From: Cetobacterium sp. NK01
Lineage (GTDB): Bacteria; Fusobacteriota; Fusobacteriia; Fusobacteriales; Fusobacteriaceae
DNA length: 64,000 nt
NCBI RefSeq assembly: GCF_024506395.1
Contig: NZ_JANIBO010000001.1
Coordinates: forward strand, 1,674,001-1,738,000
Direction of reading: 5' to 3'
Part shown: piece by piece, positions 43,444-53,971 of the stretch
How the letters are laid out: the number at the start of each line of letters is the position of its first letter
Numbering within the stretch: the stretch's first letter is position 1
Position numbers and translations under genes: made by a program
Notes under the pieces: generated by a model
What the model was told of the DNA's origin: nothing
What the model saw: the letters and a program-made list of their open reading frames with translations, nothing else
The model's database searches: none

Positions 43444-46400
43444 ATGAAAATTTTTGAAAAATACAAAAAATTAATAATCATATGTCTTCCCATTTTTATT
43501 TTTTTGAGTGGAGGATTGTTAATAAAATATAACTTACCAAAAGTAGTAGAATTTATATTGAAAATAACAATAGGTCCAACAATATCTTCTCAAGAAATTA
43601 AATTTCCAAAGTTTGGTGAAATTGATATAACTGATGTTGTGTTATCTAAGGGGGATGATACAATTGTAAAAGCTCCAAGGGTAGTTATAACTTACTCTAA
43701 GGAGTCACTTAAAAATTTCAGATTAAAGGAAATAAATGTTCAAAATCCATGGGTTCACATAGAAAGAAAAGGAGAAAGTGTAAATATTGTAGATGCTTTT
43801 TCTAGCAGTGATAAAAAAGAGAATTCACCATCTAAAGCAGGAACAGCAGTGCCAATAGATATAATAACAGTGAAAAATGCTCATTTGTTATTTAGAGACA
43901 CAACTTATTCTAGAGAGATAAAGCAAGAATTAGATAATGTTAATGGTTATGTTTCTTTTAATAAAAAAACTGGAATAGATTTAGAGTTTAAAGGGAATAA
44001 TAAAAAAGAAATTTATGAATATAGATTAAATAATTTAAATGAACCTTTAAATATGAATATAATTTTAAAAAATATTCAAGTAAATCCAGAACTTATTCAA
44101 TACGGCTATGATGATAAAGATATAAGTGGTGCTAAAGGTTTATTTAATATGAATTTGACAATAGCAACAAGTGGATTAACAGGGGAAGCTGAGCTAAAAA
44201 ATGGAACTGTTATATATGATGGGTTAAGTAATAAAGTAGAAAATGTAAATGGAATAATAGATTTTAAAAAAGATAAAATAAATGTTAATTTCAAGTATGA
44301 TTTAGAAAAAAATCCAGGAACATTTGACGTTTTTTATTCGGAGAAGACAGGTGTCAAAGTAGATTTTAAATTCAAAGATATATCATATAAAGTTATAAAA
44401 AGTTATAAATTATTAGGAGATTTAAATTTACCTCTAGATAATTTAAAGTTTAAAAATGTAGATGTTTCTCTTTCTTACGAAAAAGAAAAAGGATTTAAAG
44501 CTGAAATTGATTACAATGGATATCCATTTGAAGCATCAGGAGTTAATATAAATAATGTAAATGGAAAAGTAGTATTTGAAAATGGAATTTTAACATTAGC
44601 AGGAAATAAGTTGAATATATTAGTTCCTGGATTAGAATATAAGAGAGATTTAACATACAAAGCAGATTTGGATTTAACTGGAGAAAACTTGAAATTTAAT
44701 GTAAATTCAAATTTTATTAAACTTCAAGGTGAATATGACAAAAAAGCTGAAATATTAAATTTATACCAGGAAAAAAAGTTAGTTTTAAGTTATAACTTAA
44801 AAACTCAAACACTAGAATTAATTGACCTTCAAGGTAGTAATCTTTTAGGAGATTACGATTTCTTTTTACAAGCACACGAAAAAGACAAAATAATAAATTT
44901 TGATGAAATATCAATGGTTAATAAAGATGGACAAAAAGTTTTACAAATAACAGGAGATTTAAATAAAGAAAATTTAAAATACCAGTTTAAAATTCATACG
45001 AGAGATTTAAAAGAAAAAAGTTTATTTAGCAATTTAAATTTAGACACAGATTTAGATTTTATAGGAGAAGTTGCAGGAGAAAAAGAAAAATTTATTTTAA
45101 GAGGAGTTGTAAAAGACTTTAAGTTGAAAAATGAAGATTTATATTTAGATTCTTATGCAAATATATCAGTTGTAAATGATAAGGGAATACAAGTAAATGT
45201 TCAAGGAGAATTAAGAGAAGGAAGATATAAAAAATTTAAAATTCAAGGAATAAAAATAGATGCCACTTATGATAATGGAAAATTTATGATATCAGATGTT
45301 AGAAATGCTTTATTTAAAGTTAACGGTGAAGTTGATATCTTAAATAAAAATATAGATTTATCATATAAGATAAACGGCTTAAAAAGTAGTGAATTTGAAA
45401 AAAGCAGTGTTGTTTTAATATTAGATAATGTTCAAGGAGAAATAGCTGGAGGTTTTGATAATTACAACATTAATGCTAATGTAAAAGAAGCTTTTTTAGA
45501 AATGCCAAATAAAGAACTGATATTTTTAAATGGAGAAATTAATTATAAAGACAACACTATTTCAACAAATAATTTTAAAATAAATCAAAGTGTAGCAGCA
45601 GGGGAATATAATTTAAAAGATAAAAGTGGACAGTTTACATTAAATATATTAGAGGAAAATTTAGCAAAATATTATGACTTTAAAGCTTTAAAATATAGAG
45701 TTTTATCAAGAGTTGTAGGTAATATTTTAGATGGAGAAATTGAAGTTAGAGCTGGAATAAATATAGATAGAGTTTATTTAAATGGAGATATAATGCCTAA
45801 TTTAACTTCTAGTATAACTTATATTAAAAATTCTCAAGAAAATACTTTAAGTATTGATGAATTAGATATAATTAATCTAGAAGGGAAAAGAATATTATTT
45901 TCTAGTGGAAACGTAAATTTAATAGAAAAAACTATTGATTTCAGAGTTCCAAATCAATCACTATATTTAAAGGATCTTCAAGGAATACTTAACGTTAGAG
46001 ATATGAGTGGAAGTATAGGAATCGAAAGCGAAGTAAACGGAGATTTAGAAGATCCTCAGTATAGTTTAAAACTTTTTGATGGTGAATATGAAATTAAAGG
46101 ATTTGATTTTGATAAGATATCTTTAAACCTAGTTGGAGATAAAAGAAAAATAAAAATCGAAGAACTTTTAGCATATTATGAAAAAAATATGATAAAAGGA
46201 GAAGGTGAGTATGATATTTTATCTAAAAACTATAAATTTAACATATTTTCTAAAAATATAGATTTGAGTTTTTTAAACGCTATTTTATCAAAAGATAATA
46301 TAAGAAATATTGAAGGAACAGCTAATATCGATATTCAGCTTTCAAGCAATTTAAAAGAAAATTCAGGATATATTGATTTAATAAATTTTAATGCAGATTT

Positions 46401-47784
46401 ACCAAAAGTATTATTAAATTTAAAAGGATTAAATATGGTTTTAAAAGTTGATAATGAGAGATTAACAATTAATTCATTAGAAGGTAAATTAAATGATGGA
46501 GATATAAAAGGACGAGGTTATTTAAAACTCCCAACTATTGAAGAAATAAAGGCTGACGATGAGTTTTATAAAAATTTAGATTATGCTTTTAATATAACTT
46601 TAAAAAATATGATATATCAACTTAAGGATTACTTTAAAATAGATCTTTCAACTAATTTAGTTTATTCAGAAAATAAGATTTCTGGTAATGTAATCATTAA
46701 TAACGGAGAAATTGTTGGAATTTTAAAAGAAGATAAAGGCTTGATTTTAACAATTTTAAATTTTATAATAGATAAAACAAGAGCCATAATTGGTGAAAGC
46801 AAAAAGTTAGGAGAAGATTTTGAAATAAAGGGAGTGTTAAATGAAACTCCTGAGTTTGATATTGGAGTTATGATTAAAGATGGTATAAATATAAATATAC
46901 CAGATGTTTCTACTTTTGCCCAAGATGTAAAGGGTCTTATATTGGGAAGGTTTAATGTTGTTGGTAAAAATGAGAAAATAGGAATTGTAGGAGAGTTAGA
47001 AATACAAAAGGGAAGTTTTGTATTGGGAAGTGAAGATTTTACAGTTACAAGAGCATTATTACTTGCAGATAAAAAAAATGGCTTAATTTCAGATTTTAAT
47101 CCAAATTTAATATTTGATGTATCAGCATTAACAGCTAATGGAAATATAGAAATATCTTTACAAGGAGAGCTAAATAGTTTAAGATTAAATATAGTAACTA
47201 GTCAAGGAAGTGAAAGTAGCAGTTTAAAAAATCTTTTTGATGAATCAGGGGAAGGTGGAGACAAGAGTATGGTAGCATTGCTATTTAAGACTCTTATAGA
47301 CAGCCAGATTTCAAGTACATTATTAAGACCAATCTCAAGGACAATACAAAATGTATTTCATATATCTAAATTTAGAATAGTTTCAGATGTATTTAATCAA
47401 GAAGTTTTAGCTAATTCTGATAATCCTAAAGTACAAGATCCTAATGTATTTGGATTTGGAGCTTACTTAGAGGCTGAGAATCCAATTTATAAAGATAAAT
47501 ATTTTTGGATATTAAAGCTAGGAATAATTGATGGTAGTAAGTATGATATAGGAGGAACTGATAGTGAAAGCCAAAGTAACGAGTTTTCAAACTCAGTAAA
47601 TCAGCTTGATTTTAAAATAGAGCGGCGATATAAATCAGGATGGTCTTATGGAATTGGAGCTGCAAAATTAAATGATGCAAATATGATTGAGAAAAAGAAA
47701 AAAGGAAAATTAAATTATTATATTGATTTTAAGTTTGAAAAAAAATATAATAGTATAAAAGATATTTTTTCTAATAAAAAATAA
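43444..47784 (+). CDS. tamB: TamB-like (DUF490) inner-membrane-anchored lipid-transfer protein
   Basis: 1446 residues. One N-terminal membrane anchor (about 10-28), then a very long, repetitive beta-strand body with AsmA-like features (EINVQNPWVHIERKGESVNI), and at about 1180-1446 a C-terminal TamB domain (GLILGRFNVVGKNEKIGIVG, the IPDVSTFAQDVKG block). TamB proteins form a hydrophobic groove spanning the periplasm and carry phospholipids to the outer membrane. Only 17 bases separate it from bamA and no TamA gene is present, so BamA is the likely outer-membrane partner. Confidence 0.88.
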   Translation: MKIFEKYKKLIIICLPIFIFLSGGLLIKYNLPKVVEFILKITIGPTISSQEIKFPKFGEIDITDVVLSKGDDTIVKAPRVVITYSKESLKNFRLKEINVQNPWVHIERKGESVNIVDAFSSSDKKENSPSKAGTAVPIDIITVKNAHLLFRDTTYSREIKQELDNVNGYVSFNKKTGIDLEFKGNNKKEIYEYRLNNLNEPLNMNIILKNIQVNPELIQYGYDDKDISGAKGLFNMNLTIATSGLTGEAELKNGTVIYDGLSNKVENVNGIIDFKKDKINVNFKYDLEKNPGTFDVFYSEKTGVKVDFKFKDISYKVIKSYKLLGDLNLPLDNLKFKNVDVSLSYEKEKGFKAEIDYNGYPFEASGVNINNVNGKVVFENGILTLAGNKLNILVPGLEYKRDLTYKADLDLTGENLKFNVNSNFIKLQGEYDKKAEILNLYQEKKLVLSYNLKTQTLELIDLQGSNLLGDYDFFLQAHEKDKIINFDEISMVNKDGQKVLQITGDLNKENLKYQFKIHTRDLKEKSLFSNLNLDTDLDFIGEVAGEKEKFILRGVVKDFKLKNEDLYLDSYANISVVNDKGIQVNVQGELREGRYKKFKIQGIKIDATYDNGKFMISDVRNALFKVNGEVDILNKNIDLSYKINGLKSSEFEKSSVVLILDNVQGEIAGGFDNYNINANVKEAFLEMPNKELIFLNGEINYKDNTISTNNFKINQSVAAGEYNLKDKSGQFTLNILEENLAKYYDFKALKYRVLSRVVGNILDGEIEVRAGINIDRVYLNGDIMPNLTSSITYIKNSQENTLSIDELDIINLEGKRILFSSGNVNLIEKTIDFRVPNQSLYLKDLQGILNVRDMSGSIGIESEVNGDLEDPQYSLKLFDGEYEIKGFDFDKISLNLVGDKRKIKIEELLAYYEKNMIKGEGEYDILSKNYKFNIFSKNIDLSFLNAILSKDNIRNIEGTANIDIQLSSNLKENSGYIDLINFNADLPKVLLNLKGLNMVLKVDNERLTINSLEGKLNDGDIKGRGYLKLPTIEEIKADDEFYKNLDYAFNITLKNMIYQLKDYFKIDLSTNLVYSENKISGNVIINNGEIVGILKEDKGLILTILNFIIDKTRAIIGESKKLGEDFEIKGVLNETPEFDIGVMIKDGININIPDVSTFAQDVKGLILGRFNVVGKNEKIGIVGELEIQKGSFVLGSEDFTVTRALLLADKKNGLISDFNPNLIFDVSALTANGNIEISLQGELNSLRLNIVTSQGSESSSLKNLFDESGEGGDKSMVALLFKTLIDSQISSTLLRPISRTIQNVFHISKFRIVSDVFNQEVLANSDNPKVQDPNVFGFGAYLEAENPIYKDKYFWILKLGIIDGSKYDIGGTDSESQSNEFSNSVNQLDFKIERRYKSGWSYGIGAAKLNDANMIEKKKKGKLNYYIDFKFEKKYNSIKDIFSNKK

Positions 47785-47801
47785 TTGGAGGGCAATTTGG
47801 G

Positions 47802-49886
47802 ATGAAAAAGCACCTAATCGGAATAATATCACTATTAGCTTCAATAGTTTCATTTGGAGCAGAGGGAGAATATTTAGTAAAAGGGGTAGAGTTTAAAAAT
47901 TTAAATGAAATACCTCAAGATGTTTTAATACAAAAAATGAGTTTAAAAAAAGGTCAAATATTCTCAACAGAGGGATTATTGAGAGACTATAACAACATAA
48001 AGAAAAGTGATTATATAGACGAATTAGCTATTTATCCTCAAGTATATGATGGGGGAATAAAATTAGTAGTAGATGTAAAAGAGAAAAAAGATACTAAAGA
48101 ATTATTAGAAAAGCAAGGAATACTTCCTGCTTCAGAAAGAGAAAGAGTAGATACATCATTAGTGGTTTCAAGTTTAGAAATCATAGGAAGCGTTAATGTT
48201 CCTGTAAATGAAGTGGCTAAAAGAATTCCTATTAAAGCTGGAGGATATTTCTCAAAAAATAAAATAATAAAAGGTCAGAGAGAACTTTTAGAAACAGGAA
48301 TGTATAGAGAAGTAATTCCTGATGTGTACCAATATCCTGAAGGATTAGTAGTAGTTTATTCGGTTATTGAAAATCCAATTATAAATGGTGTCCAAATAAC
48401 TGGAAATACAAAATATACAACTGAAGAATTGAAAAGTTTGATTAACATAGAGCCTGGAAAAGTATTAAATTTGAATAACCTAAGAGATGCAAGAGATAAA
48501 ATATTAAAAAAATATAATGAAGATGGATATGTTTTAGCTGAAATTCAAGATATAGATTTAACTGGAGCAAATGATTTAGAGATTGTAATAAATGAAGGAA
48601 CAGTAGATAAAGTTAACTTTACAAAAATGGTAACAAAACAAAAAGGTCAAAGAAGAAAAGCTACAGATAATTTACTGAAAACTAGAGATTATGTTGTAGA
48701 AAGAGAGATCGAAATTCAACCAGGAGAAGTATTCAATATAAATGATTACAATGAAACTGTATCTAACTTAATGAGAACAGGATACTTTAAAAATGTAAAG
48801 TATGAGACAAAGCCTGCACCAGGGGAAAACCAAGGGGTAGATTTAGTACTTTTACTTGAAGAGGAAAGAACAGCTACTTTACAAGGAGCAGTATCTTATG
48901 GATCGGAAATTGGATTGTTAGGAATGTTATCAGTAAAAGATATGAACTGGAAAGGTAAAGGACAAGAGCTTGGAGTAACATTTGAAAAATCAGATGAAAA
49001 CTATACAAGTTTCTCAATTAACTTTTCCGATCCTTGGATAAAAGGAACTGATAGAATATCTTGGGGATGGAGTTTATATAAAAACGAATATGAAAATAGC
49101 GATAGCGTACTATTTAATGAAACTGATACTTATGGAGCAAAAATAAATATAGGTAAAGGTTTGACGAAGAACTTAAGATTAGGATTAGGAACTAAAGCTG
49201 AATATATAACAGAAAAAGCTGATAAATCTGAACTAGCTAATTATACTAATTTTGATGGTGAAAATCTTCTTGATAAATGGGGAGATAAGAGAAGTTATGG
49301 ATTATTCAGTATCTATCCATCAATAACATATGATACTAGAAATAGTTACTGGAATCCTACATCAGGATGGTATGGAAAGTATCAAGTTGAAGTAGGATAT
49401 GCTGATACAATTGATTCTGGAACTTTTGCTAATACAACTTTAGAATTAAGAAAATATCACAGAGGTTTCTTTAAAAATAATACATTTGCATATAGAGCTG
49501 TAGGAGGAGTAATGACTACAACGACTCCAGAATCTCAAAGATTCTGGGTAGGTGGAGGAAGCACTCTTAGAGGATATGATGGTGGATATTATCAAGGAAC
49601 ACAAAAGATAACAGCAACAATAGAAAATAGAACTCAAATAAATGATGTTTTAGGATTTGTTTTATTCTCAGATATAGGAAGAGCTTGGGATTACCAAGGA
49701 GAAGATCCTGGATATTTAAATGAAAAAAGAGATGCCAAATTCCCAGATGATATAGGAACAACAGTTGGGGTTGGATTAAGAGTTAATACACCAGTAGGGC
49801 CTTTAAGATTTGATTTTGGATGGCCAGTAGGAAATTCAGAAGAGAGTGGAATGAAATTCTACTTTAATATGGGACAATCATTCTAA
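47802..49886 (+). CDS. bamA: Outer-membrane protein assembly factor BamA
   Basis: Inserts beta-barrel proteins into the outer membrane. 694 residues: signal peptide (about 1-20), what I read as four POTRA domains rather than five (about 21-110, 125-205, 206-285, 286-370), then a 16-strand Omp85 barrel. The barrel has the loop-6 motif VGGGSTLRGYD and GVGLRVNTPVGPLRFDFGWP, and ends in the terminal Phe beta-signal FYFNMGQSF. The POTRA count is by eye. It lies in a tamB-bamA-skp-lpxD cluster. Confidence 0.96.
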   Translation: MKKHLIGIISLLASIVSFGAEGEYLVKGVEFKNLNEIPQDVLIQKMSLKKGQIFSTEGLLRDYNNIKKSDYIDELAIYPQVYDGGIKLVVDVKEKKDTKELLEKQGILPASERERVDTSLVVSSLEIIGSVNVPVNEVAKRIPIKAGGYFSKNKIIKGQRELLETGMYREVIPDVYQYPEGLVVVYSVIENPIINGVQITGNTKYTTEELKSLINIEPGKVLNLNNLRDARDKILKKYNEDGYVLAEIQDIDLTGANDLEIVINEGTVDKVNFTKMVTKQKGQRRKATDNLLKTRDYVVEREIEIQPGEVFNINDYNETVSNLMRTGYFKNVKYETKPAPGENQGVDLVLLLEEERTATLQGAVSYGSEIGLLGMLSVKDMNWKGKGQELGVTFEKSDENYTSFSINFSDPWIKGTDRISWGWSLYKNEYENSDSVLFNETDTYGAKINIGKGLTKNLRLGLGTKAEYITEKADKSELANYTNFDGENLLDKWGDKRSYGLFSIYPSITYDTRNSYWNPTSGWYGKYQVEVGYADTIDSGTFANTTLELRKYHRGFFKNNTFAYRAVGGVMTTTTPESQRFWVGGGSTLRGYDGGYYQGTQKITATIENRTQINDVLGFVLFSDIGRAWDYQGEDPGYLNEKRDAKFPDDIGTTVGVGLRVNTPVGPLRFDFGWPVGNSEESGMKFYFNMGQSF

Positions 49887-49913
49887 TAAATATATACATA
49901 TGGAGGATTTATA

Positions 49914-50399
49914 ATGAAAAAAATAGCAATGTTAGCAATGTTAGCAGCAGTATCAACATCTGCGTTCGCTCTAAAAGTAGGGTATGTAAATAGTCAGGAG
50001 CTTTTTGCAAAGTATTCACAAACAAAAGTTATTAGAGATACTTTAACAAAAGAAAAGCAAAATTTAGAAGCTACTTTACAAAAGAAAGAGATTGAACTAC
50101 AAAAACTTCAGGTTGAATTACAAGGAAAAGGTAAAGATGTAAATGAAGCTGAGAAAAAAGCTTTTGAAGAGAAAGTAACAGCTTTCCAAAAATCTGTGAG
50201 AGAATCTCAAGCTAAACTTTCAAATGAAGAGGCTAAAAAAATGCAAGAGATTGATAGATTAATAAATATATCTATTCAAAATGTAGCAAGATCTGAAAAA
50301 TATGATTATGTTCTTGAGCAAGGAGCAATTAAATTTGGTGGAGAAAATATAACACCAAAAGTATTAAACGTAATGGAAAAAAGTAAAAAGGTAAACTAA
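49914..50399 (+). CDS. skp: Skp/OmpH family periplasmic chaperone
   Basis: A 161-residue secreted protein. Signal peptide cleaved after ASTSAFA near residue 19, then LKVGYVNSQELFAKYS, the family's N-terminal strand, and a long charged coiled coil (about 45-125) forming the tentacles that hold unfolded outer-membrane proteins. The C-terminal strand YDYVLEQGAIKFGG closes the body. Co-directional with bamA and lpxD, as in proteobacteria. Confidence 0.93.
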   Translation: MKKIAMLAMLAAVSTSAFALKVGYVNSQELFAKYSQTKVIRDTLTKEKQNLEATLQKKEIELQKLQVELQGKGKDVNEAEKKAFEEKVTAFQKSVRESQAKLSNEEAKKMQEIDRLINISIQNVARSEKYDYVLEQGAIKFGGENITPKVLNVMEKSKKVN

Positions 50400-50421
50400 T
50401 TAATATAAAGAGAGGGATAAA

Positions 50422-51420
50422 ATGACTTATAAAATAGATAAGTTAATAACCCTTCTTGAATGTGAGATAAAGGGAGATGCCAAGGTAAACATTACAGGGT
50501 TATCTCCCTTTTTTCAAGCTGAAGAAGGAGAAGTAACTTTTGCATCAGATGAGAAATTTTTAAAAAAATTAGATGAAACAAAGGCAAGTGTTGTAATTGT
50601 ACCTTTTGGGGTGGAGTTACCAGAAAATGGAAAGACTTATTTAATAGTAAAAGATAATCCAAGAGTTTTAATGCCTAAACTTTTATCATTTTTTAAAAGA
50701 AAATTGAAGAAAATGGAGAAGTTGATTGAAGATTCCGCAACAATAGGGAAAGAATCAACAATTGGAATAAATACTTATGTTGGTCATAATACAAAAATAG
50801 GAAAAAATGTAATAATATATCCAAACACAACAATTTGTGAAGGAGTAGAGATAGGAGATAATACAATTATCTATTCTAATGTTACAATCAGAGAATTCTG
50901 TAAAATAGGTGAAGGTTGTGTTATTCAACCGGGAGCAGTTATAGGATCTGATGGATTTGGTTTTGTTAAAATAAATGGAAATAATACAAAAATAGATCAA
51001 ATAGGTGCTGTAATTCTTGAGGATTTTGTTGAAATAGGTGCAAATACAACTATTGATAGAGGAACAATAGGAAATACGTTAATAAAGAAATATACAAAAA
51101 TAGATAACTTGGTTCAAATAGCACATAATGATATAATAGGACAAAATTGTCTAATAATATCTCAGGTAGGAATAGCTGGAAGTACAGAAGTAGGGGATAA
51201 TACAACACTAGGTGGACAAGTTGGAGTTGCAGGACATATTAAAATAGGAAGTAATGTAATGGTTGGAGCTAAATCTGGAATTATTGGAAATGTTGATGAC
51301 AATCAAATTTTAGCAGGTCATCCATTAATGAATTTAAAAGATGATTTGAAAGTTAAAGCCGCTCAAAAAAAATTACCAGAATTATTAAAAAGAGTAAAAG
51401 AGTTAGAAAAAAAGCTTTAA
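50422..51420 (+). CDS. lpxD: UDP-3-O-acylglucosamine N-acyltransferase
   Basis: Adds the N-linked acyl chain in the third step of lipid A synthesis. 332 residues: N-terminal uridine-binding domain (1-100), a left-handed beta helix of hexapeptide repeats (about 110-295, e.g. [16 protein letters not shown]), the catalytic histidine in [11 protein letters not shown], and a C-terminal helix. Its presence shows the organism makes LPS. It is the last gene before a terminator. Confidence 0.95.
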   Translation: MTYKIDKLITLLECEIKGDAKVNITGLSPFFQAEEGEVTFASDEKFLKKLDETKASVVIVPFGVELPENGKTYLIVKDNPRVLMPKLLSFFKRKLKKMEKLIEDSATIGKESTIGINTYVGHNTKIGKNVIIYPNTTICEGVEIGDNTIIYSNVTIREFCKIGEGCVIQPGAVIGSDGFGFVKINGNNTKIDQIGAVILEDFVEIGANTTIDRGTIGNTLIKKYTKIDNLVQIAHNDIIGQNCLIISQVGIAGSTEVGDNTTLGGQVGVAGHIKIGSNVMVGAKSGIIGNVDDNQILAGHPLMNLKDDLKVKAAQKKLPELLKRVKELEKKL

Positions 51421-51435
51421 TAAAGAAATAAAAGA

Positions 51436-51480
51436 AAAAAATCTAAAGAGAATTAATTCGACTTTAGATTTTTTATTTTT
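51436..51480 (+). terminator. Terminator after lpxD
   Basis: ATCTAAAG (51441-51448) pairs with CTTTAGAT (51462-51469), followed by a T-rich run. The loop of 13 bases is long. Confidence 0.75.
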
Positions 51481-51551
51481 TTGAAGAAAGGTATTTAATT
51501 TAAAGGTGTAACATGATACAATATATTAAAATAAAAAAATGAGGTAGTTTA

Positions 51552-52139
51552 ATGAAAAAAAGAATAACGTTTGATAAGTACGGTGAAATGAGATTTATTT
51601 CTCATTTAGACATGCTTAGATTTGCAGATAGATTATTAAAAAAAGCTCATATACCAATGAAATATACTCAAGGATTTCATCCAAGACCAAAAATATCTTT
51701 GGGTAATCCAGTATCTTTGGGGACAGAAGCTTTTAATGAACTAATGGATATAGAATTATCAGAAGCAATGAGTAATGAAGAGGTAATGGAGAAAATGAAT
51801 TCTGCTGCAGTTCCAGGGTTTAAGGTAACTAAAGTAGAAATAGTTGAAGATAAAAAAAGTATTGTAGATGTATATACAAATGCTTTATTTGAAATAACAG
51901 GTTCTAAAGAGAATATAGATATATTAGAAAATCTTTTTAAGCAAGAAGAGATAATTGAAAGAAAAGAAAAAAAAGGAAAAATATCTGAAAGAAATTTAGG
52001 GGAAAGAGTTAAAGATTTTTCAAGAGTTGAAGATACTATAAATTTAGAATTGGTTAATACTTCACCAAACTCTTTTTTAATTTTAGCTGGAGTAGATATA
52101 AAGGATGTACATATAGTAAAAAAAGGTTATAAAATCTAA
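51552..52139 (+). CDS. DUF2344 (radical-SAM-linked, TIGR03936) protein
   Basis: 195 residues, recognised by RITFDKYGEMRFISHLDMLR, MKYTQGFHPRPKISLGNPVSLG and DIELSEAMSNEEV. This domain is normally fused to or beside a B12-binding radical-SAM protein of unknown product and often next to ribonuclease G. Here it is a separate gene with serS downstream and no radical-SAM gene in the window. It probably works with a partner encoded elsewhere. The function is unknown. Confidence 0.8.
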   Translation: MKKRITFDKYGEMRFISHLDMLRFADRLLKKAHIPMKYTQGFHPRPKISLGNPVSLGTEAFNELMDIELSEAMSNEEVMEKMNSAAVPGFKVTKVEIVEDKKSIVDVYTNALFEITGSKENIDILENLFKQEEIIERKEKKGKISERNLGERVKDFSRVEDTINLELVNTSPNSFLILAGVDIKDVHIVKKGYKI

Positions 52140-52170
52140 AATATATAAATAATTATGAAGGAGAAAAGCT

Positions 52171-53442
52171 ATGCTAGATTTAAGATTTATTCGTGAAAAC
52201 ATTGATATGTTACAAGAAATGCTGGTAAACAGAGGAAGCAACATTGATCTTCAAGAGTTTGTAAAATTAGATACAGAGAGAAGAGAGATTTTATCCCAAG
52301 TTGAAATGCTAAAAAATAAAAGAAATACAGAGTCTGCAGAAGTAGCTAGAAGAAAAAAAGCTGGAGAAGATGCTTCTGAAATTATAGCAGAGATGGGAAA
52401 AGTTTCAGCTCAAATAAAAGAATTAGATGCAAAGCTTGCAGAGGTTGAGGAGAAGGTAACTTATTTTCAAATGACATTACCAAATATGTATCACTCAAGT
52501 ACTCCAATAGGAAAAGATGAAGATGATAATGTTGAAATAAGAAGATGGGGAACACCTAGAGAGTTTACATTTGAACCAAAAGAACACTGGGAGATTGGAG
52601 AGAATCTAGAAATTTTAGACTTTGAAAGAGGAGCTAAATTAGGAGGATCAAGATTTACAGTTTATAGAGGAGCAGCAGCTAGATTAGAAAGAGCTTTAAT
52701 AAGCTTTATGCTAGATACTCACACAACAGAACATGGTTACACAGAACACTTAACTCCATTTATTGTAAGAAGAGAGATTTGTGAAGGTACTGGGCAACTT
52801 CCAAAATTTGAAGAAGATATGTATAAAACAACAGATGATATGTTTTTAATATCAACATCTGAGATAACTTTAACAAATATCCATAGACAAGAAATATTAA
52901 ATGAAAGCGATTTACCTAAATATTATACAGCATACTCACCTTGTTTTAGAAGAGAAGCAGGATCTTATGGTAGAGATTTAAAAGGTCTAATTAGACAACA
53001 CCAATTTAATAAGGTTGAAATGGTAAAATTAGCAACTCCTGAAACATCTTATGATGAGTTAGAAAAAATGGTAGTTAATGCAGAAACTATTCTTCAAAGA
53101 TTAGGATTACCATATAGAGTTATTCAGTTATGTTCTGGAGATATGGGATTTGGAGCAGCTAAAACTTACGATTTAGAAGTTTGGTTACCTGGACAAAATA
53201 AATTTAGAGAGATATCTTCTTGTTCAAATTGCGGAGATTTCCAAGCTAGAAGAATGGGATTAAAGTACAGACCAGAAGGAAGTTCGAAAAGTGAGTTCTG
53301 TCACACATTAAATGGATCAGGATTAGCAGTAGGAAGAACTTTACTAGCAATTATGGAAAATTACCAGCAAGAGGATGGATCATTCTTAATACCAGAAGTT
53401 TTAGTACCATATATGGGTGGTATGACTGTTGTTAAAAAGTAG
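52171..53442 (+). CDS. serS: Seryl-tRNA synthetase
   Basis: A 423-residue class II synthetase charging tRNA-Ser and tRNA-Sec. N-terminal coiled-coil arm (about 30-100, [18 protein letters not shown]), motif 1 around [21 protein letters not shown], motif 2 [19 protein letters not shown], the [13 protein letters not shown] segment and motif 3 [19 protein letters not shown]. It is complete with a good AAGGAGAA site. Its last 14 bases overlap the next gene. Confidence 0.97.
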   Translation: MLDLRFIRENIDMLQEMLVNRGSNIDLQEFVKLDTERREILSQVEMLKNKRNTESAEVARRKKAGEDASEIIAEMGKVSAQIKELDAKLAEVEEKVTYFQMTLPNMYHSSTPIGKDEDDNVEIRRWGTPREFTFEPKEHWEIGENLEILDFERGAKLGGSRFTVYRGAAARLERALISFMLDTHTTEHGYTEHLTPFIVRREICEGTGQLPKFEEDMYKTTDDMFLISTSEITLTNIHRQEILNESDLPKYYTAYSPCFRREAGSYGRDLKGLIRQHQFNKVEMVKLATPETSYDELEKMVVNAETILQRLGLPYRVIQLCSGDMGFGAAKTYDLEVWLPGQNKFREISSCSNCGDFQARRMGLKYRPEGSSKSEFCHTLNGSGLAVGRTLLAIMENYQQEDGSFLIPEVLVPYMGGMTVVKK

Positions 53443-53899
53443 TCTTTTAATTTTATTTGTTTTGAACTTATTTATTAAAGATATGAAAATTTTAGGGGTT
53501 CTTCTTTGCGTGGGAATACTCTTGAATATTATATATAATAAAGAGTTATATAAACATTTAAAGAAATTAAAGTTTCTTATATTTATATATTTAACTACAT
53601 TTTTAGCTCAAATATATTATCATCAAGAGGGTGAAGTACTTTTTAAAATATTCAATGTATATGTAACAAAGGGTGGAATTTTAAATTTTGCTTCAAGTTT
53701 TTTAAGAATAATTAATCTGATTTTGCTGTCGTGGTTAGTTAATACTCAAAATATATTGCCTAAAAGCTTGGCTTCATATCAAAAAATCATTGAAGATGTA
53801 ATTGAATTGATACCAGAAGTTTTTAAGATATTTAAAAGCAAAAGAAAAATAAAGTGGTTTTTTAGATATATTTTAAGTCAAATAAAGATAAAAAACTAA
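53429..53899 (+). CDS. Small membrane protein resembling an ECF transporter T subunit
   Basis: 156 residues with four or five hydrophobic segments. The central stretch [20 protein letters not shown] followed by [14 protein letters not shown] recalls the EcfT/CbiQ core (VLF..., T.EG, lR..ll.lS), but the protein is short and the usual ARG coupling motifs are not visible. No ECF ATPase or S subunit is near. I use TTG 53429 (GGTGG eight bases upstream, overlapping serS); ATG 53483 is the alternative but would cut the first helix. It could be a diverged EcfT or an unrelated membrane protein. Confidence 0.5.
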   Translation: MLKSSLLILFVLNLFIKDMKILGVLLCVGILLNIIYNKELYKHLKKLKFLIFIYLTTFLAQIYYHQEGEVLFKIFNVYVTKGGILNFASSFLRIINLILLSWLVNTQNILPKSLASYQKIIEDVIELIPEVFKIFKSKRKIKWFFRYILSQIKIKN

Positions 53900-53911
53900 T
53901 AGTTTCAAAAA

Positions 53912-53940
53912 TTGATTTTAGTGCAAAAATTTGTTATATT
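53912..53940 (+). promoter_or_regulatory. Probable promoter of the aldolase gene
   Basis: TTGATT (53912-53917), a 17-base spacer and TATATT (53935-53940), 31 bases before the start codon of fba. Confidence 0.55.
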
Positions 53941-53971
53941 AATAGATGAATAAAATATCAGGAGGAAAATT

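Noticed and set aside
42315-43493. Hydrophobic minus-strand frames inside mnmG and rsmG
   Set aside because: Leu-rich products with no start signals, opposite strongly conserved genes.
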